From contig JAUVRV010000019.1 of the NCBI GenBank assembly GCA_030597435.1, forward strand, positions 1-14,868: DNA of 14,868 nucleotides, written 5' to 3'. This DNA comes from Gemmatimonadales bacterium. GTDB lineage: Bacteria > Gemmatimonadota > Gemmatimonadetes > Gemmatimonadales > GWC2-71-9. This document shows, one piece after another, positions 1-7,621 of the stretch (positions are counted from its first letter, which is position 1; each line of letters opens with the position of its first letter). Under the pieces are notes generated by a model. The model was not told the DNA's origin, ran no database searches, and worked only from the letters and a program-made list of their open reading frames with translations. The position numbers and the translations under genes are program-made.

Positions 1-23
1 GGCATCACGTCCCAACCCGACCG

Positions 24-380
24 TCACTCCGCCAACAGCTCGATCCTAGCCATCTCGGCGCCGTCACCCGAGCGATGTCCCAGTTTTATTATCCTGGTGT
101 AGCCACCGGGCCGGCCGGCGAACCGCGGTCCGATCTGAGCAAACAGATGCCCGGCAGTTTCTCTATCCTTTATGAAACGCTCAACCTGACGCCTGGCGTG
201 GAGATCGCCCCGCCTTGCCCAGGTGATCAACTTCTCCGCGTACGGTCTCAGCTCTTTCGCCTTGGCCTGGGTCGTCACGACCCGCTCGTGGCGGAATAGC
301 GAGGTCGCCATGTTCTTGAGCATCGCGCGTCGATGACTCGCGGTACGGCTGAGTTGACGCCCTCTCTTGCGATGCCTCAT
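24..380 (-). CDS. rplQ: 50S ribosomal protein L17
   Basis: The 118-residue product is ribosomal protein L17, a component of the large subunit near the exit tunnel. The N-terminus M-R-H-R-K-R-G-R-Q-L-S-R-T-A-S-H-R is the family signature, followed by the A-K-E-L-R-P-Y-A-E-K-L-I-T region and a C-terminal half ending in G-D-G-A-E-M-A-R-I-E-L. Length is normal for bacterial L17. The ATG at 380 overlaps the TGA stop of rpoA by 4 nt (ATGA), so the two are translationally coupled, which is the usual rpoA-rplQ order. The 23 bases beyond the stop are too short to say what follows; GTG and ATG triplets on the minus strand there could begin another gene. Confidence 0.98.
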   Translation of the reverse strand: MRHRKRGRQLSRTASHRRAMLKNMATSLFRHERVVTTQAKAKELRPYAEKLITWARRGDLHARRQVERFIKDRETAGHLFAQIGPRFAGRPGGYTRIIKLGHRSGDGAEMARIELLAE

Positions 381-1435
381 TCCTGCTGAACTTCCTTGTT
401 CTCGCCGGGCTCTGCCGGCGGCATCGGGGCAGACACTGTCCCGACCATCTCACCCTCATCCTCCTCGACATTCATGCCAAAGACAAGGCCCTCGTGCTGC
501 AGCATCGCGGCGATCTCCTTCAATGCCTTCTCGCCCACGTTCTTTACCTTGAGCATGTCGTCTTCGGAGTACCGCACCAAGTCACCCAACGTACTGATGG
601 ATGAGTTCTTGAGCGAGTTGATGGACCGGACAGAAAGTCCGCAGTCGTCGATCGGCTTCGCCAGCAAATCGCGCAACTGGGCGCTGTCGGTAGAGTCGCC
701 TTCGCCGCCGTCGGGAGCGCTGGGTACACGCCCGAAATCGATGAAGTAGCGCAGGTGCTCCTGTAGCAGGGCGGCCGCGTACGCAACAGAATCCTCCGGA
801 GAGATCGCGCCGTTGGTCTCGACAGACAGACTAACGCTGTCGAAGTCGGTCCGCTGACCGACACGCGTCTCAGCAACGGTGAAGTTGGCACGTAGCACCG
901 GACTGTACATCGCGTCGATCCTGACCAGATCGACCGGCAGTGACCTGTCGACCGGATGCTGGGAGGCCTCGACGTACCCACGGCCCTTGTTCACGTACAG
1001 CTCACCGGAGATCTCGCGATCTTCCTGCAGTGTAAACAGAGCCTGCTCGGGGTGCACGATCTTCACGGCGCCGTGCTTCTCGAGGTCTTGCGCCGTCACC
1101 AGGCCGGCCTTGTCGACCTTGGGATGCAGCACCGCCTCATCAACGTCTTCGGCCAGCACGATCGTCAGCGACTTGAGGTGCCGGATGATCTGGTGAATGT
1201 CTTCCACCACGCCGGGCACGGTTTGATGCTCATGCACCACACCTTCGAGCCGGAACGCCCAGACCGCTGAGCCCCTGAGCGAGGACAGCAGCATGCGTCG
1301 CAGGGCGTTGCCCAACGTATAGCCAAATCCGCGCTCCAGCGGCTGGAGGCGAAACTCGGCAGCAAACGGGATATCCTCCCGCTTCATCATCTCGACCACA
1401 TGGGGCCGGACCAAACCAGTTAGATCGATCGTCAT
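377..1435 (-). CDS. rpoA: DNA-directed RNA polymerase subunit alpha
   Basis: This is the alpha subunit, which dimerises to scaffold beta and beta' and contacts promoters and activators through its C-terminal domain. I start it at the ATG at 1435, one base after the rpsD stop; an in-frame TTG at 1456 would lie inside rpsD and adds seven unconserved residues. From this ATG the protein has 352 residues. The N-terminal domain shows E-R-G-F-G-Y-T-L-G-N-A-L-R-R-M-L-L around residues 34-50. The C-terminal domain (about 255-322) has L-S-V-R-S-I-N-S-L-K, with R270 and N273 matching the DNA-contact residues of the family, and the helix-hairpin-helix region K-N-V-G-E-K-A-L-K-E-I. An acidic, Pro/Glu-rich tail of about 30 residues follows the usual G-M end and makes it slightly longer than most homologues. 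Confidence 0.98.
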   Translation of the reverse strand: MTIDLTGLVRPHVVEMMKREDIPFAAEFRLQPLERGFGYTLGNALRRMLLSSLRGSAVWAFRLEGVVHEHQTVPGVVEDIHQIIRHLKSLTIVLAEDVDEAVLHPKVDKAGLVTAQDLEKHGAVKIVHPEQALFTLQEDREISGELYVNKGRGYVEASQHPVDRSLPVDLVRIDAMYSPVLRANFTVAETRVGQRTDFDSVSLSVETNGAISPEDSVAYAAALLQEHLRYFIDFGRVPSAPDGGEGDSTDSAQLRDLLAKPIDDCGLSVRSINSLKNSSISTLGDLVRYSEDDMLKVKNVGEKALKEIAAMLQHEGLVFGMNVEEDEGEMVGTVSAPMPPAEPGENKEVQQE

Positions 1436-1436
1436 C

Positions 1437-2072
1437 TTATTTGGAATAGAGCTCAACGATTAGCTGTTCTTGGGCAGCGATCGGAATTGTGTCGCGCGTG
1501 GGCATCTCGGTAATCTTGCCAACTGCCTTCTCGGTATCGACTGTCATCCACGGAACGGGAGCTACACGGGCCAGGCCCTCGAGCGAAGCACGCACCGCCA
1601 CCAAGTCCCGACTCTTCTCCCTCAGTCGGACTTCGTCACTGGGACGAACACTGAACGAGGGAACATTGACAGTACGTCCATTCACCTCGATATGACGATG
1701 ACGCACCAGTTGGCGCGCCGCCTTGCGGCTGGCCGCGAAACCCATCCGGTGGACCACATTGTCGAGCCGAATCTCGAGCGCGACCAATAAATTGGTGCCG
1801 GTCACACCCGGGAGCTTCCTAACGTTCTCGAGCGTGTTGTGGGACTGCTTCTCCGAAACGCCGTAGATCCGTTTGACCTTTTGCTTCTCTCTCAACTGCT
1901 TGGCGTACTCCGATACCTTGCGTCGCCGCGCCGTCGCCTGGCCGTGGTCACCTGGGGCGTAGGCCCGCTTATCGACAGAGCACTTCTCCGTCAAGCAGCG
2001 GGTACCCTTGAGAAACAGCTTGGTGCTCTCGCGGCGGCAGAGCTTGCAGGCCGGTCCTGTGTAACGTGACAT
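1437..2072 (-). CDS. rpsD: 30S ribosomal protein S4
   Basis: The 211-residue product is S4, a primary 16S rRNA-binding assembly protein and, in several bacteria, a translational repressor of the alpha operon. The N-terminus carries the zinc-binding version of the fold, with C9, C12, C26 and C31 (CxxC...C....C). The S4 RNA-binding domain is at about residues 99-165 (R-L-D-N-V-V-H-R-M-G-F-A, H-I-E-V-N-G). Length is normal. The ATG at 2072 follows the rpsK TAG by two bases; the gene stops one base before the rpoA ATG. It belongs to the continuous rpmJ-rplQ transcription unit. I did not see a clear S4-binding pseudoknot upstream of rpsM, so autoregulation is only a family expectation. Confidence 0.98.
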   Translation of the reverse strand: MSRYTGPACKLCRRESTKLFLKGTRCLTEKCSVDKRAYAPGDHGQATARRRKVSEYAKQLREKQKVKRIYGVSEKQSHNTLENVRKLPGVTGTNLLVALEIRLDNVVHRMGFAASRKAARQLVRHRHIEVNGRTVNVPSFSVRPSDEVRLREKSRDLVAVRASLEGLARVAPVPWMTVDTEKAVGKITEMPTRDTIPIAAQEQLIVELYSK

Positions 2073-2074
2073 GA

Positions 2075-2467
2075 CTAGACCCGCCTCTTCTTGGGAGGCC
2101 TACAGCCATTGTGAGGAATCGGCGTAACGTCGCGGATGGAAGCAATGTGCAGACCCGCCGAGGCGAGTGCCTGAATTGCGGATTCGCGACCTGCACCCGG
2201 GCCCTGGACCCGCACATGCACCTTGCGCACGCCGAGATTCAACGCTTCACGCGCACAACTCTCAGCAGCTACGGTGGCCGCAAAGGATGTCGACTTCTTG
2301 GAACCCTTGAAACCGGACTTTCCGGCCGAACCCCAGACCAGGGCGTTCCCCGGATTGTCCGTGATAGTGACCAGCGTATTGTTGAACGTGGCGGTGACGT
2401 GGGCAATACCTTCGGACTCCACGACCTTCTTGGATCGCCTTGTTCCGGAACCTTTCGATTGAGCCAT
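2075..2467 (-). CDS. rpsK: 30S ribosomal protein S11
   Basis: The 130-residue product is S11, which binds the platform of the small subunit near the E site. Diagnostic stretches are H-V-T-A-T-F-N-N-T-L-V-T-I-T-D, G-S-A-G-K-S-G-F-K-G-S-K-K-S-T and the C-terminal P-H-N-G-C-R-P-P-K-K-R-R-V. Length is normal for the family. The ATG at 2467 follows the rpsM TAA by three bases, and the stop precedes rpsD by two. The first 15 residues are Lys/Ser/Gly-rich, as in other S11 proteins. Nothing is unusual in the sequence. Confidence 0.98.
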   Translation of the reverse strand: MAQSKGSGTRRSKKVVESEGIAHVTATFNNTLVTITDNPGNALVWGSAGKSGFKGSKKSTSFAATVAAESCAREALNLGVRKVHVRVQGPGAGRESAIQALASAGLHIASIRDVTPIPHNGCRPPKKRRV

Positions 2468-2470
2468 ATC

Positions 2471-2851
2471 TTATTTCTTGAGCACTTTCTTCTTGCCGGC
2501 GATCGCGCGGCGTGGCCCCTTCTTGGTTCGCGCATTGGTGTGCGTGCGCTGGCCTCGAACAGGAAGTCCACGACGATGGCGAGTACCGCGATAACTGCCG
2601 ATGTCCATTAGTCGTTTGATGTTCATCGCGATTTCAGTGCGAAGAGCACCTTCGACCTTCACGTTTCGCTCGATAGCCTGACGCAGCCTTGCGACCTCGG
2701 CGTCAGACAGATCCCGCACACGCACGTCGGCGTCAACCGCGGTGATCTCCAGTATCTGGCGCGACGTGGATATACCCACGCCGTAGATATAGGTCAGCGC
2801 GACCTCGACTCGCTTATCGCGAGGAAGATCGACACCGGCGATACGGGCCAT
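2471..2851 (-). CDS. rpsM: 30S ribosomal protein S13
   Basis: The 126-residue product is S13, located in the head of the small subunit, where its C-terminal tail contacts the P-site tRNA and bridges to the large subunit. It begins M-A-R-I-A-G-V-D-L-P-R-D-K-R-V and contains the helix-turn-helix signature Y-I-Y-G-V-G. The family motif R-G-L-P-V-R-G-Q-R-T-H-T-N-A-R-T stands near the end, followed by a short Lys-rich tail. Length is typical. The ATG at 2851 lies three bases after the rpmJ stop, consistent with a single transcript. Confidence 0.98.
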   Translation of the reverse strand: MARIAGVDLPRDKRVEVALTYIYGVGISTSRQILEITAVDADVRVRDLSDAEVARLRQAIERNVKVEGALRTEIAMNIKRLMDIGSYRGTRHRRGLPVRGQRTHTNARTKKGPRRAIAGKKKVLKK

Positions 2852-2854
2852 ACC

Positions 2855-2971
2855 TTAACCCTGCCTCTGTTTGTGCTTGGGGTTCCGCTTGCAGATGATT
2901 CGCGTCACGCCTTTGCGGCGGACAACTTTGCAGTGCTCGCAGATGGGCTTCACACTGGAACGAACTTTCAA
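2855..2971 (-). CDS. rpmJ: 50S ribosomal protein L36 (TTG start)
   Basis: Translating the minus strand from a TTG at 2971 gives a 38-residue protein, K-V-R-S-S-V-K-P-I-C-E-H-C-K-V-V after the initiator and ending N-P-K-H-K-Q-R-Q-G, which is L36. The zinc ribbon ligands C11, C14, C27 and H33 are all present, so this is the zinc-binding form. The start is fixed by homology: no ATG is in frame near the N-terminus, and a GGGG stretch lies about 6 nt upstream of the TTG. The stop is three bases before the rpsM start. The gene is easily missed because it is short and starts with TTG. It is the first gene of the ribosomal cluster; infA, map, adk and secY, its usual upstream neighbours, are not here. 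Confidence 0.95.
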   Translation of the reverse strand: MKVRSSVKPICEHCKVVRRKGVTRIICKRNPKHKQRQG

Positions 2972-3002
2972 GACATACCCCGTCAGATTGCTAGAGCCTT
3001 GC

Positions 3003-3031
3003 AATATAGACGGGGGCTAAATGCAGCGCAA
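3003..3031 (-). promoter_or_regulatory. Probable promoter of the rpmJ-rplQ cluster
   Basis: On the minus strand, TTGCGC (3031-3026) and TATATT (3008-3003) are separated by exactly 17 bases, fitting a sigma-70-type promoter. Transcription would begin near 2996, about 25 nt before the rpmJ TTG. The -35 box lies just beyond the stop codon of the upstream gene (3040-3042), so the ribosomal cluster can be transcribed independently of the smpB-pyrF run. This is a pattern match only. Confidence 0.6.
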
Positions 3032-3039
3032 GTGAGTGT

Positions 3040-3474
3040 TTACGGTGTGACGCGCACCTCGCGTAGTAGCCACTTTCCGCCTATGCGACGGAAGCCGAAC
3101 AGTATCGTTTCCGTTCGTTCCTGGTGCGTTCCCTTGACCACGTAGACCCGCCGGATCTCCGCATACACGTGGTCTTCAGCCAACTCCCGCAGGCCAGTCC
3201 GCTCGCACGAGATCTCCTCGGCCGGCTTCACATACTGCTCCAGCAGCCGAGCTGCCTGACCGGGTTTGAGCGAGGCGGACGGAGCGATCCCCGGGATCCG
3301 CAGCCTGATCGTGTCGCTCCCGGACACCAGAGCAGACATTTCGTGAGACCGCCAGGACTGTTGGGCGGCCTCGATTACCTGATCGAGATCTTCCTGGGCT
3401 GTCAGGAGCATGGGCGCGTGTGCTAGTATGGCGGCCAGCAGGACCACGTTGCCGAGTCTTTGCGTTCTTCTCAC
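3040..3474 (-). CDS. Secreted hypothetical protein, possibly DUF4783/NTF2-like
   Basis: The 144-residue product starts with a signal peptide (charged M-R-R-T-Q-R, a hydrophobic stretch of about 15 residues, then L-T-A-Q as a likely cleavage site). The mature part of about 118 residues is mixed alpha/beta. The segment L-K-P-G-Q-A-A-R-L-L-E-Q-Y-V, and a C-terminal half of alternating strands ending G-G-K-W-L-L-R-E-V-R-V, resemble the DUF4783 group of small periplasmic NTF2-like proteins. I hold this loosely. The GTG start at 3474 overlaps the pyrF TGA (GTGA), so it is the last member of the overlapping gene run. No catalytic motif is visible and its role is unknown. Confidence 0.8.
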   Translation of the reverse strand: MRRTQRLGNVVLLAAILAHAPMLLTAQEDLDQVIEAAQQSWRSHEMSALVSGSDTIRLRIPGIAPSASLKPGQAARLLEQYVKPAEEISCERTGLRELAEDHVYAEIRRVYVVKGTHQERTETILFGFRRIGGKWLLREVRVTP

Positions 3475-4160
3475 CGGGCTTGCCTCATCTCATTCCTGAT
3501 TCTCTTATACACCTCATCCGGGCGTTCGGCCCTAGTTATCGGCCGGCCCACCACCAAGTGGGTGGCACCAGCCCTTACGGCACTCGCCGGATCGGCGGTC
3601 CGGCGTTGGTCGTCGGCATCCGCCTCGGGCGGCCTGATACCCGGCGTCACGATCCACGGATCCGGGCCCACGGCAGACCTCACCGCGGCAACCTCGAGTG
3701 GCGAGGTTACCACCCCATGGACTCCAGCCCCCACAGCCAGCTGAGCCAGCCGGCTGACCTCGGGACCCAATTCAGTGACACCGTCCCGCCCCAAAGTGTT
3801 CCAGTATGCTTCAGGGTCATACGAGGTCAACACCGTAACCGCAACCAGCTTCATTGCCCCGGACGCCTCGACGGCAGCAGCCAGCATCTCCTCTCCACCC
3901 AATGAGTGGACGGTCGCAAGATCGACGCCCTGGTCGGCCGCCACTGCCGCGGCTCCAGCCACGGTGGTGGGAATGTCGTACCACTTGAGATCCAGGAATA
4001 CCTTGATATTGCGCTGCTCGAGCCGCCGCAGTATCGCCGGCCCCTCCCTCACAAACAACACGGGCCCAACCTTGGCCCACTCGATGTCGGGTAACCGGTC
4101 GACCATGGCCAGTGCCTCGTCGGCCGAACCCAGGTCGAGCGCAACGATGCGGTCAGCCAC
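3471..4160 (-). CDS. pyrF: Orotidine 5'-phosphate decarboxylase
   Basis: PyrF converts OMP to UMP, the last step of de novo pyrimidine synthesis. I place the start at the GTG at 4160: it gives a 229-residue protein of family length beginning A-D-R-I-V-A-L-D, and GGAG lies 5 nt upstream. A longer open frame exists to 4346 but runs through pyrD and adds unconserved sequence. The catalytic Lys-Asp network is present: K30, then D-L-K-W-Y-D-I-P with D57, K59 and D62. The phosphate-binding end T-P-G-I-R ... V-V-G-R-P-I-T is also intact. The family usually has D-I-P-N-T where this protein has D-I-P-T-T, a small variation. The gene overlaps the 3' end of pyrD by 8 nt and is overlapped at its own end by the following small gene. 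Confidence 0.95.
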   Translation of the reverse strand: MADRIVALDLGSADEALAMVDRLPDIEWAKVGPVLFVREGPAILRRLEQRNIKVFLDLKWYDIPTTVAGAAAVAADQGVDLATVHSLGGEEMLAAAVEASGAMKLVAVTVLTSYDPEAYWNTLGRDGVTELGPEVSRLAQLAVGAGVHGVVTSPLEVAAVRSAVGPDPWIVTPGIRPPEADADDQRRTADPASAVRAGATHLVVGRPITRAERPDEVYKRIRNEMRQAR

Positions 4161-5037
4161 CGCGGCTCCATTCAGCGGCCAACCGCTCGGGAACACGCGG
4201 GGCGGCGAATCCGGCAGTGCCAACACCCACCAGTGATGCCCCGGCTGCCAAGTACTGGTGGACGTCTTCGATGGAACGGACCCCACCCACTCCAATAACG
4301 GGTAGTCCCGTGCGTTCATGCACCTCACGAGTTGCCAACACCCCAACCGCGAGCAAGGCCGGGCAGCTCACCCCGCCCCTGCCGAATCCGAGGCGCGGTT
4401 CGGGGATGCCTGACCCGGTGTCGAAGCGGAAGACCGTTCCCGGTATGGTATTGACCAGAGAAAAACCGTTGGCGCCGGCCTCCGCGGCTGCTACGGCCGT
4501 CCCTGGTAGATCGCTGACCGTCGGGGGCAGCTTCACCACGAGTGGCTTGGCCGTGACGTCCCGGCACCGTGCGATCAAATCGGCTAGAACAGTGCGGTCG
4601 GATGAGAACTCTTCGTTACCGCGGGAGGTGTTGGGGCAGGAAACGTTGAGTTCGAACGCAGTGATTATCTGGTGTGAGTCCAACCGCTTCACCACGGTCG
4701 CGAAGTCGTCCAGCGCAAACCCAACCACGTTCACCAGCACACGGGCTCTGGTGAGGTGTTCGGCCAACCAGGGTATTTCCCTCGCGGCTACCTGCTCCAC
4801 TCCGGGATTGGCCAGGCCCACCGCGTTGAGCATCCCACCCGAAAACTCGGCCACTCGTGGAGCCTTGTTGCCAGCCCGTGGCTCAGGGCTAACCGCCTTG
4901 GTCACGATCCCACCCAGCCGGTCCAGGTCCACGACACCCGACACCTCGCGACCGAAACCCGCCGTACCGGCTGCCAGCACGATCGGATTCTGGAAGGTTG
5001 TGTCGAAGACGCTGATTGGTTGCGTTGCTGTAGTCAC
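4153..5037 (-). CDS. pyrD: Dihydroorotate dehydrogenase, class 1 (probably 1B)
   Basis: The 294-residue FMN enzyme oxidises dihydroorotate to orotate. The class 1 catalytic cysteine is C134 in E-L-N-V-S-C-P-N-T-S; class 2 enzymes carry Ser there. The overall pattern (F-Q-N-P-I-V-L-A-A-G-T-A-G-F-G, N-A-V-G-L-A-N-P-G, V-I-G-V-G-G-V) fits the NAD-dependent 1B branch. That branch usually pairs with an iron-sulfur/FAD subunit, PyrK, which is not in this window. One oddity is G-G-V-S-C-P in the FMN phosphate region, where 1B enzymes usually have S-G-P. The GTG start at 5037 overlaps the TGA of the TPR gene. Its neighbour is pyrF, so two steps of UMP synthesis are coupled. Confidence 0.94.
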   Translation of the reverse strand: MTTATQPISVFDTTFQNPIVLAAGTAGFGREVSGVVDLDRLGGIVTKAVSPEPRAGNKAPRVAEFSGGMLNAVGLANPGVEQVAAREIPWLAEHLTRARVLVNVVGFALDDFATVVKRLDSHQIITAFELNVSCPNTSRGNEEFSSDRTVLADLIARCRDVTAKPLVVKLPPTVSDLPGTAVAAAEAGANGFSLVNTIPGTVFRFDTGSGIPEPRLGFGRGGVSCPALLAVGVLATREVHERTGLPVIGVGGVRSIEDVHQYLAAGASLVGVGTAGFAAPRVPERLAAEWSRGG

Positions 5038-6410
5038 CGGTTGTTGGAAGTTGGCGACTGTCGAGAGTTAAGCAAGGTCCTGAGTGAATCCTCCAACGCC
5101 ATGTATGCGGCATCCGCCTCACCGTTCAGCACAAGCGTATATGGCGACTCCGGATAATCATGATACAGGACTGCCAGCAGCGAGTCGGCCCGGGACGAAT
5201 CCAGCCAGACCGCGGCGAGGATGGCTTTTGGTGCAATAGCCGATTCGGGGAAGCGCCTTGGGATTTCACGAAACACAGCGGCCGCCAGCGCCGCAGCAGC
5301 CCACGAATCCCGCAACGCCTCGGCCGCAAGAAAGAGATCCAGGTCGGTGACCTGACTCGTCAGTTCCCCCGGAGCCGCTCCGGGAGCCGTGGCGGTGAGC
5401 GCAAGGACCACTGATTCCAGATCGGTCAGAAGTTCGGAGTAACGCAGCTCGCTGGCCCGATCCTCGGCCAGACTCACGGCGGCGAGAGAGTCGAACAGAC
5501 TCGGTAGCCGGGTCACTTCGCTGGTGAGTCGCAGTTCAGCCTTGATTAGCTGGACGAGAGCCGCCCGCGCGACCGCGGAGTCGGGTGCCGTGATTACCGC
5601 CTGTTCAAACCGCGCGGCAGCCCGGCCGGGTTCGTTCCCCGCCAGCCAACGCTCCCCGTCCGCCAGGAGCAAACGCCCCCTCTCACCGGAGGTCAGGTCG
5701 GGGCGCCGGGCAAGACGGTCGGCCACGACGGCAGCGACCTCAGGGTATGCCGCTCCGAGGGTGTCCATGATCGTGAGCCAAGCGGATTCGTCATAGCGAC
5801 CGGACTGACTGTTGAGCAGGACCCGTTCGGCTTGCTGCGGTTGACCGACGTGGACGTACGCCAGCGCCAAGTGGAAATTCGCCTGTGGCAGCCCACAGGC
5901 AGCCAGGTCCCGCGCGGCCGCGGTGTATTCTCGCAGCGCCAGGTTCGCCCGACCACGCCAGAACAGGGCCGTTATCGCAACGGATAGGTCGTTGGACTCG
6001 GCAAAGGGCGTGAGTGTCGTGACCGCGTTGGAGTAGTCCCCCACCTGGTAGTAGCACTGCCCCAGCAGGAGCCGGCTCTGGCGCACAATGAATGTGTCCG
6101 GACTGGTGTTCAGCGCCGCGTCTAGCGGATCGATTGCCCTGGCACAGTCACCAGCAGCACGCAGGGCCCTACCCCTGAGGAGCAGCGCGTCGTCTTGGTA
6201 TTTGCTCTCGGGATATCGAGCGACGACTGATTCGGCTTTGACCGCCGCCTGGGCCCAGAAGGACCTGGCCTCGCCAACGCGTCCTTCGCGCTCAGCCTTC
6301 TCCGCCTCTTTGACCAGGCGGTTGGCATTGTAGAGACCGTTGTAATAGGCACAGCCGGCAAGAAGACCCAAGGCGAGCCCGCCGAGGATCAGTGCCGGCG
6401 GCCGCATCAT
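5034..6410 (-). CDS. TPR-repeat outer-membrane-type lipoprotein
   Basis: The 458-residue product has a lipoprotein signal peptide: an R-containing N-terminus, a hydrophobic core, and lipobox L-L-A-G-C with the lipidated cysteine at C20. The mature N-terminus C-A-Y-Y-N-G-L-Y-N-A-N is followed by a charged helix and multiple TPR-like helical pairs (for example Y-Q-D-D-A-L-L-L-R-G-R-A-L and G-Q-C-Y-Y-Q-V-G-D-Y-S-N-A). The C-terminal half is Ala/Leu-rich and also predicted to be repeats. As I recall, similar C-x-Y-Y-N-x-x-Y-N starts occur in TPR lipoproteins of FCB-group bacteria; their function is not established, and scaffolding or cell-envelope assembly is my guess. The ATG at 6410 overlaps the amidase TGA; a second ATG immediately follows and could be the real start. 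Confidence 0.88.
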   Translation of the reverse strand: MMRPPALILGGLALGLLAGCAYYNGLYNANRLVKEAEKAEREGRVGEARSFWAQAAVKAESVVARYPESKYQDDALLLRGRALRAAGDCARAIDPLDAALNTSPDTFIVRQSRLLLGQCYYQVGDYSNAVTTLTPFAESNDLSVAITALFWRGRANLALREYTAAARDLAACGLPQANFHLALAYVHVGQPQQAERVLLNSQSGRYDESAWLTIMDTLGAAYPEVAAVVADRLARRPDLTSGERGRLLLADGERWLAGNEPGRAAARFEQAVITAPDSAVARAALVQLIKAELRLTSEVTRLPSLFDSLAAVSLAEDRASELRYSELLTDLESVVLALTATAPGAAPGELTSQVTDLDLFLAAEALRDSWAAAALAAAVFREIPRRFPESAIAPKAILAAVWLDSSRADSLLAVLYHDYPESPYTLVLNGEADAAYMALEDSLRTLLNSRQSPTSNNR

Positions 6411-7621
6411 GGCTCTACGCCGGCCATGACTTTGGCTTCGTAGCGTTTGAGGTACTTCACCACGCCATCGGCGATGGCTTCGGCGAGCTTCTGTTGTCCG
6501 GTGGCGGATGACAGGAACCGAGCATCGCCGCGGTTGGTGGCATAGCCGGTCTCAACCAATATGGCTGGTCGACGCGCTGCCTTCAGTACGGCGAACCGCG
6601 CCTGGGAGACCCCTCTGTCCCGTCCGGGGTGCACTGCTGCACCCGACCCCTGGACCACATCGGCCAGCTCGGCCGATTGACGCAAGTATTCGTTGCTGTG
6701 AAGATCCTTGTAGATAAACGAAAGCGGATCGTCTTCGTCCAACGCCACATCTCCTTCGTACCTCAGGTCCTCGTTCTCCATCGCCGCCACACGCGCGGCT
6801 TCCGCAGTGCGCGCATCATCTAGGAAATAGGTCTCGAAGCCCGCGACGTTCTCGTAACCGGTTCTTGGATCCAGGCTGTTCACGTGTATACTGACAAACA
6901 CGTCGCATTCGTCACGGCACATGGAGGCACGTTCAGCCAAGCCAACGTCTACATCCGCCGTCCGCGTCATTACCACGCTGACCCCGCGTTTCTCCAACTC
7001 GTCCTCGAGACGCCTCGCTATCGCAAGTGTTATGTGTTTCTCGTGCACATTGCGTGGCAAGTACTTGCCAAGGTTGCCAGGCTTCCGACCACCGTGCCCC
7101 GCATCGACCACGACTTTGTGCAACATGCGGAACCCTTCGCGGGCCGCTGCGCTACCCGGCGCCGGCGCGCGATAGTTCAGCCGCGGTTGCGTGACTACCG
7201 GCGTTAGTCTGGATTCCTCGAACCGCCCAGCATGGGGATCGTAGCGATAACCTTCGGAGAACATGCGGGGGATGTACTCGGTGAGCCATTGGAGCGGCAC
7301 GAACACGGTGTCCCTGCTTACGTACGCTCCTCCAACGAGAGGAACCACACGGCCCTGATACACGAATGCCGCAGCACCCAACAGAAAGCGGAACGGCTGC
7401 TGGGCGAACGCGATGGTGACCCAATCACCGGACACCTCTGAGGTGACCGGAAGCAACTGGCTCAGTTGCGGCACCGCCAGTGCGGGATGGCCCATCTCGG
7501 TCGAGACCGGTACCTCGAGTTGACCTCTCGTGGTAGCGACCACGATCGAGGTTGGCACCGGGTGTTCGGTCAGATTGCCGGGAACCCCGAGAACCGTAAG
7601 TGCTAGAACCAGCCTTATCAT
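6407..7621 (-). CDS. N-acetylmuramoyl-L-alanine amidase (Amidase_3)
   Basis: The 404-residue product is a zinc peptidoglycan amidase that cuts the bond between N-acetylmuramic acid and L-Ala. It opens with a short hydrophobic segment (residues 1-13) that may act as a signal peptide. Residues of about 75-125 resemble the copper-amine-oxidase-like N-terminal (SLAP-type) domain often joined to amidases. The catalytic domain covers about 168-395: V-V-V-D-A-G-H-G-G with H176, E194 in N-V-H-E-K-H, H246 in S-I-H-V-N, and the catalytic E357 in I-L-V-E-T-G-Y-A-T-N. All zinc ligands are present. The ATG at 7621 overlaps the smpB TGA. The following gene encodes a TPR lipoprotein, suggesting a shared envelope role, which is inference. 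Confidence 0.94.
   Translation of the reverse strand: MIRLVLALTVLGVPGNLTEHPVPTSIVVATTRGQLEVPVSTEMGHPALAVPQLSQLLPVTSEVSGDWVTIAFAQQPFRFLLGAAAFVYQGRVVPLVGGAYVSRDTVFVPLQWLTEYIPRMFSEGYRYDPHAGRFEESRLTPVVTQPRLNYRAPAPGSAAAREGFRMLHKVVVDAGHGGRKPGNLGKYLPRNVHEKHITLAIARRLEDELEKRGVSVVMTRTADVDVGLAERASMCRDECDVFVSIHVNSLDPRTGYENVAGFETYFLDDARTAEAARVAAMENEDLRYEGDVALDEDDPLSFIYKDLHSNEYLRQSAELADVVQGSGAAVHPGRDRGVSQARFAVLKAARRPAILVETGYATNRGDARFLSSATGQQKLAEAIADGVVKYLKRYEAKVMAGVEP

Noticed and set aside
1436..1456. rpoA start at TTG 1456
   Set aside because: It lies within rpsD; the ATG one base after the rpsD stop gives the usual N-terminus.
3471..4346. pyrF start at 4346
   Set aside because: The first 62 residues overlap the conserved end of pyrD and lack family similarity; GTG at 4160 gives the normal length.
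4112..5071. Plus-strand open frame of 319 codons opposite pyrD
   Set aside because: It is the antisense shadow of a GC-rich conserved gene, with Ser/Thr/Arg/Pro-rich low-quality translation.
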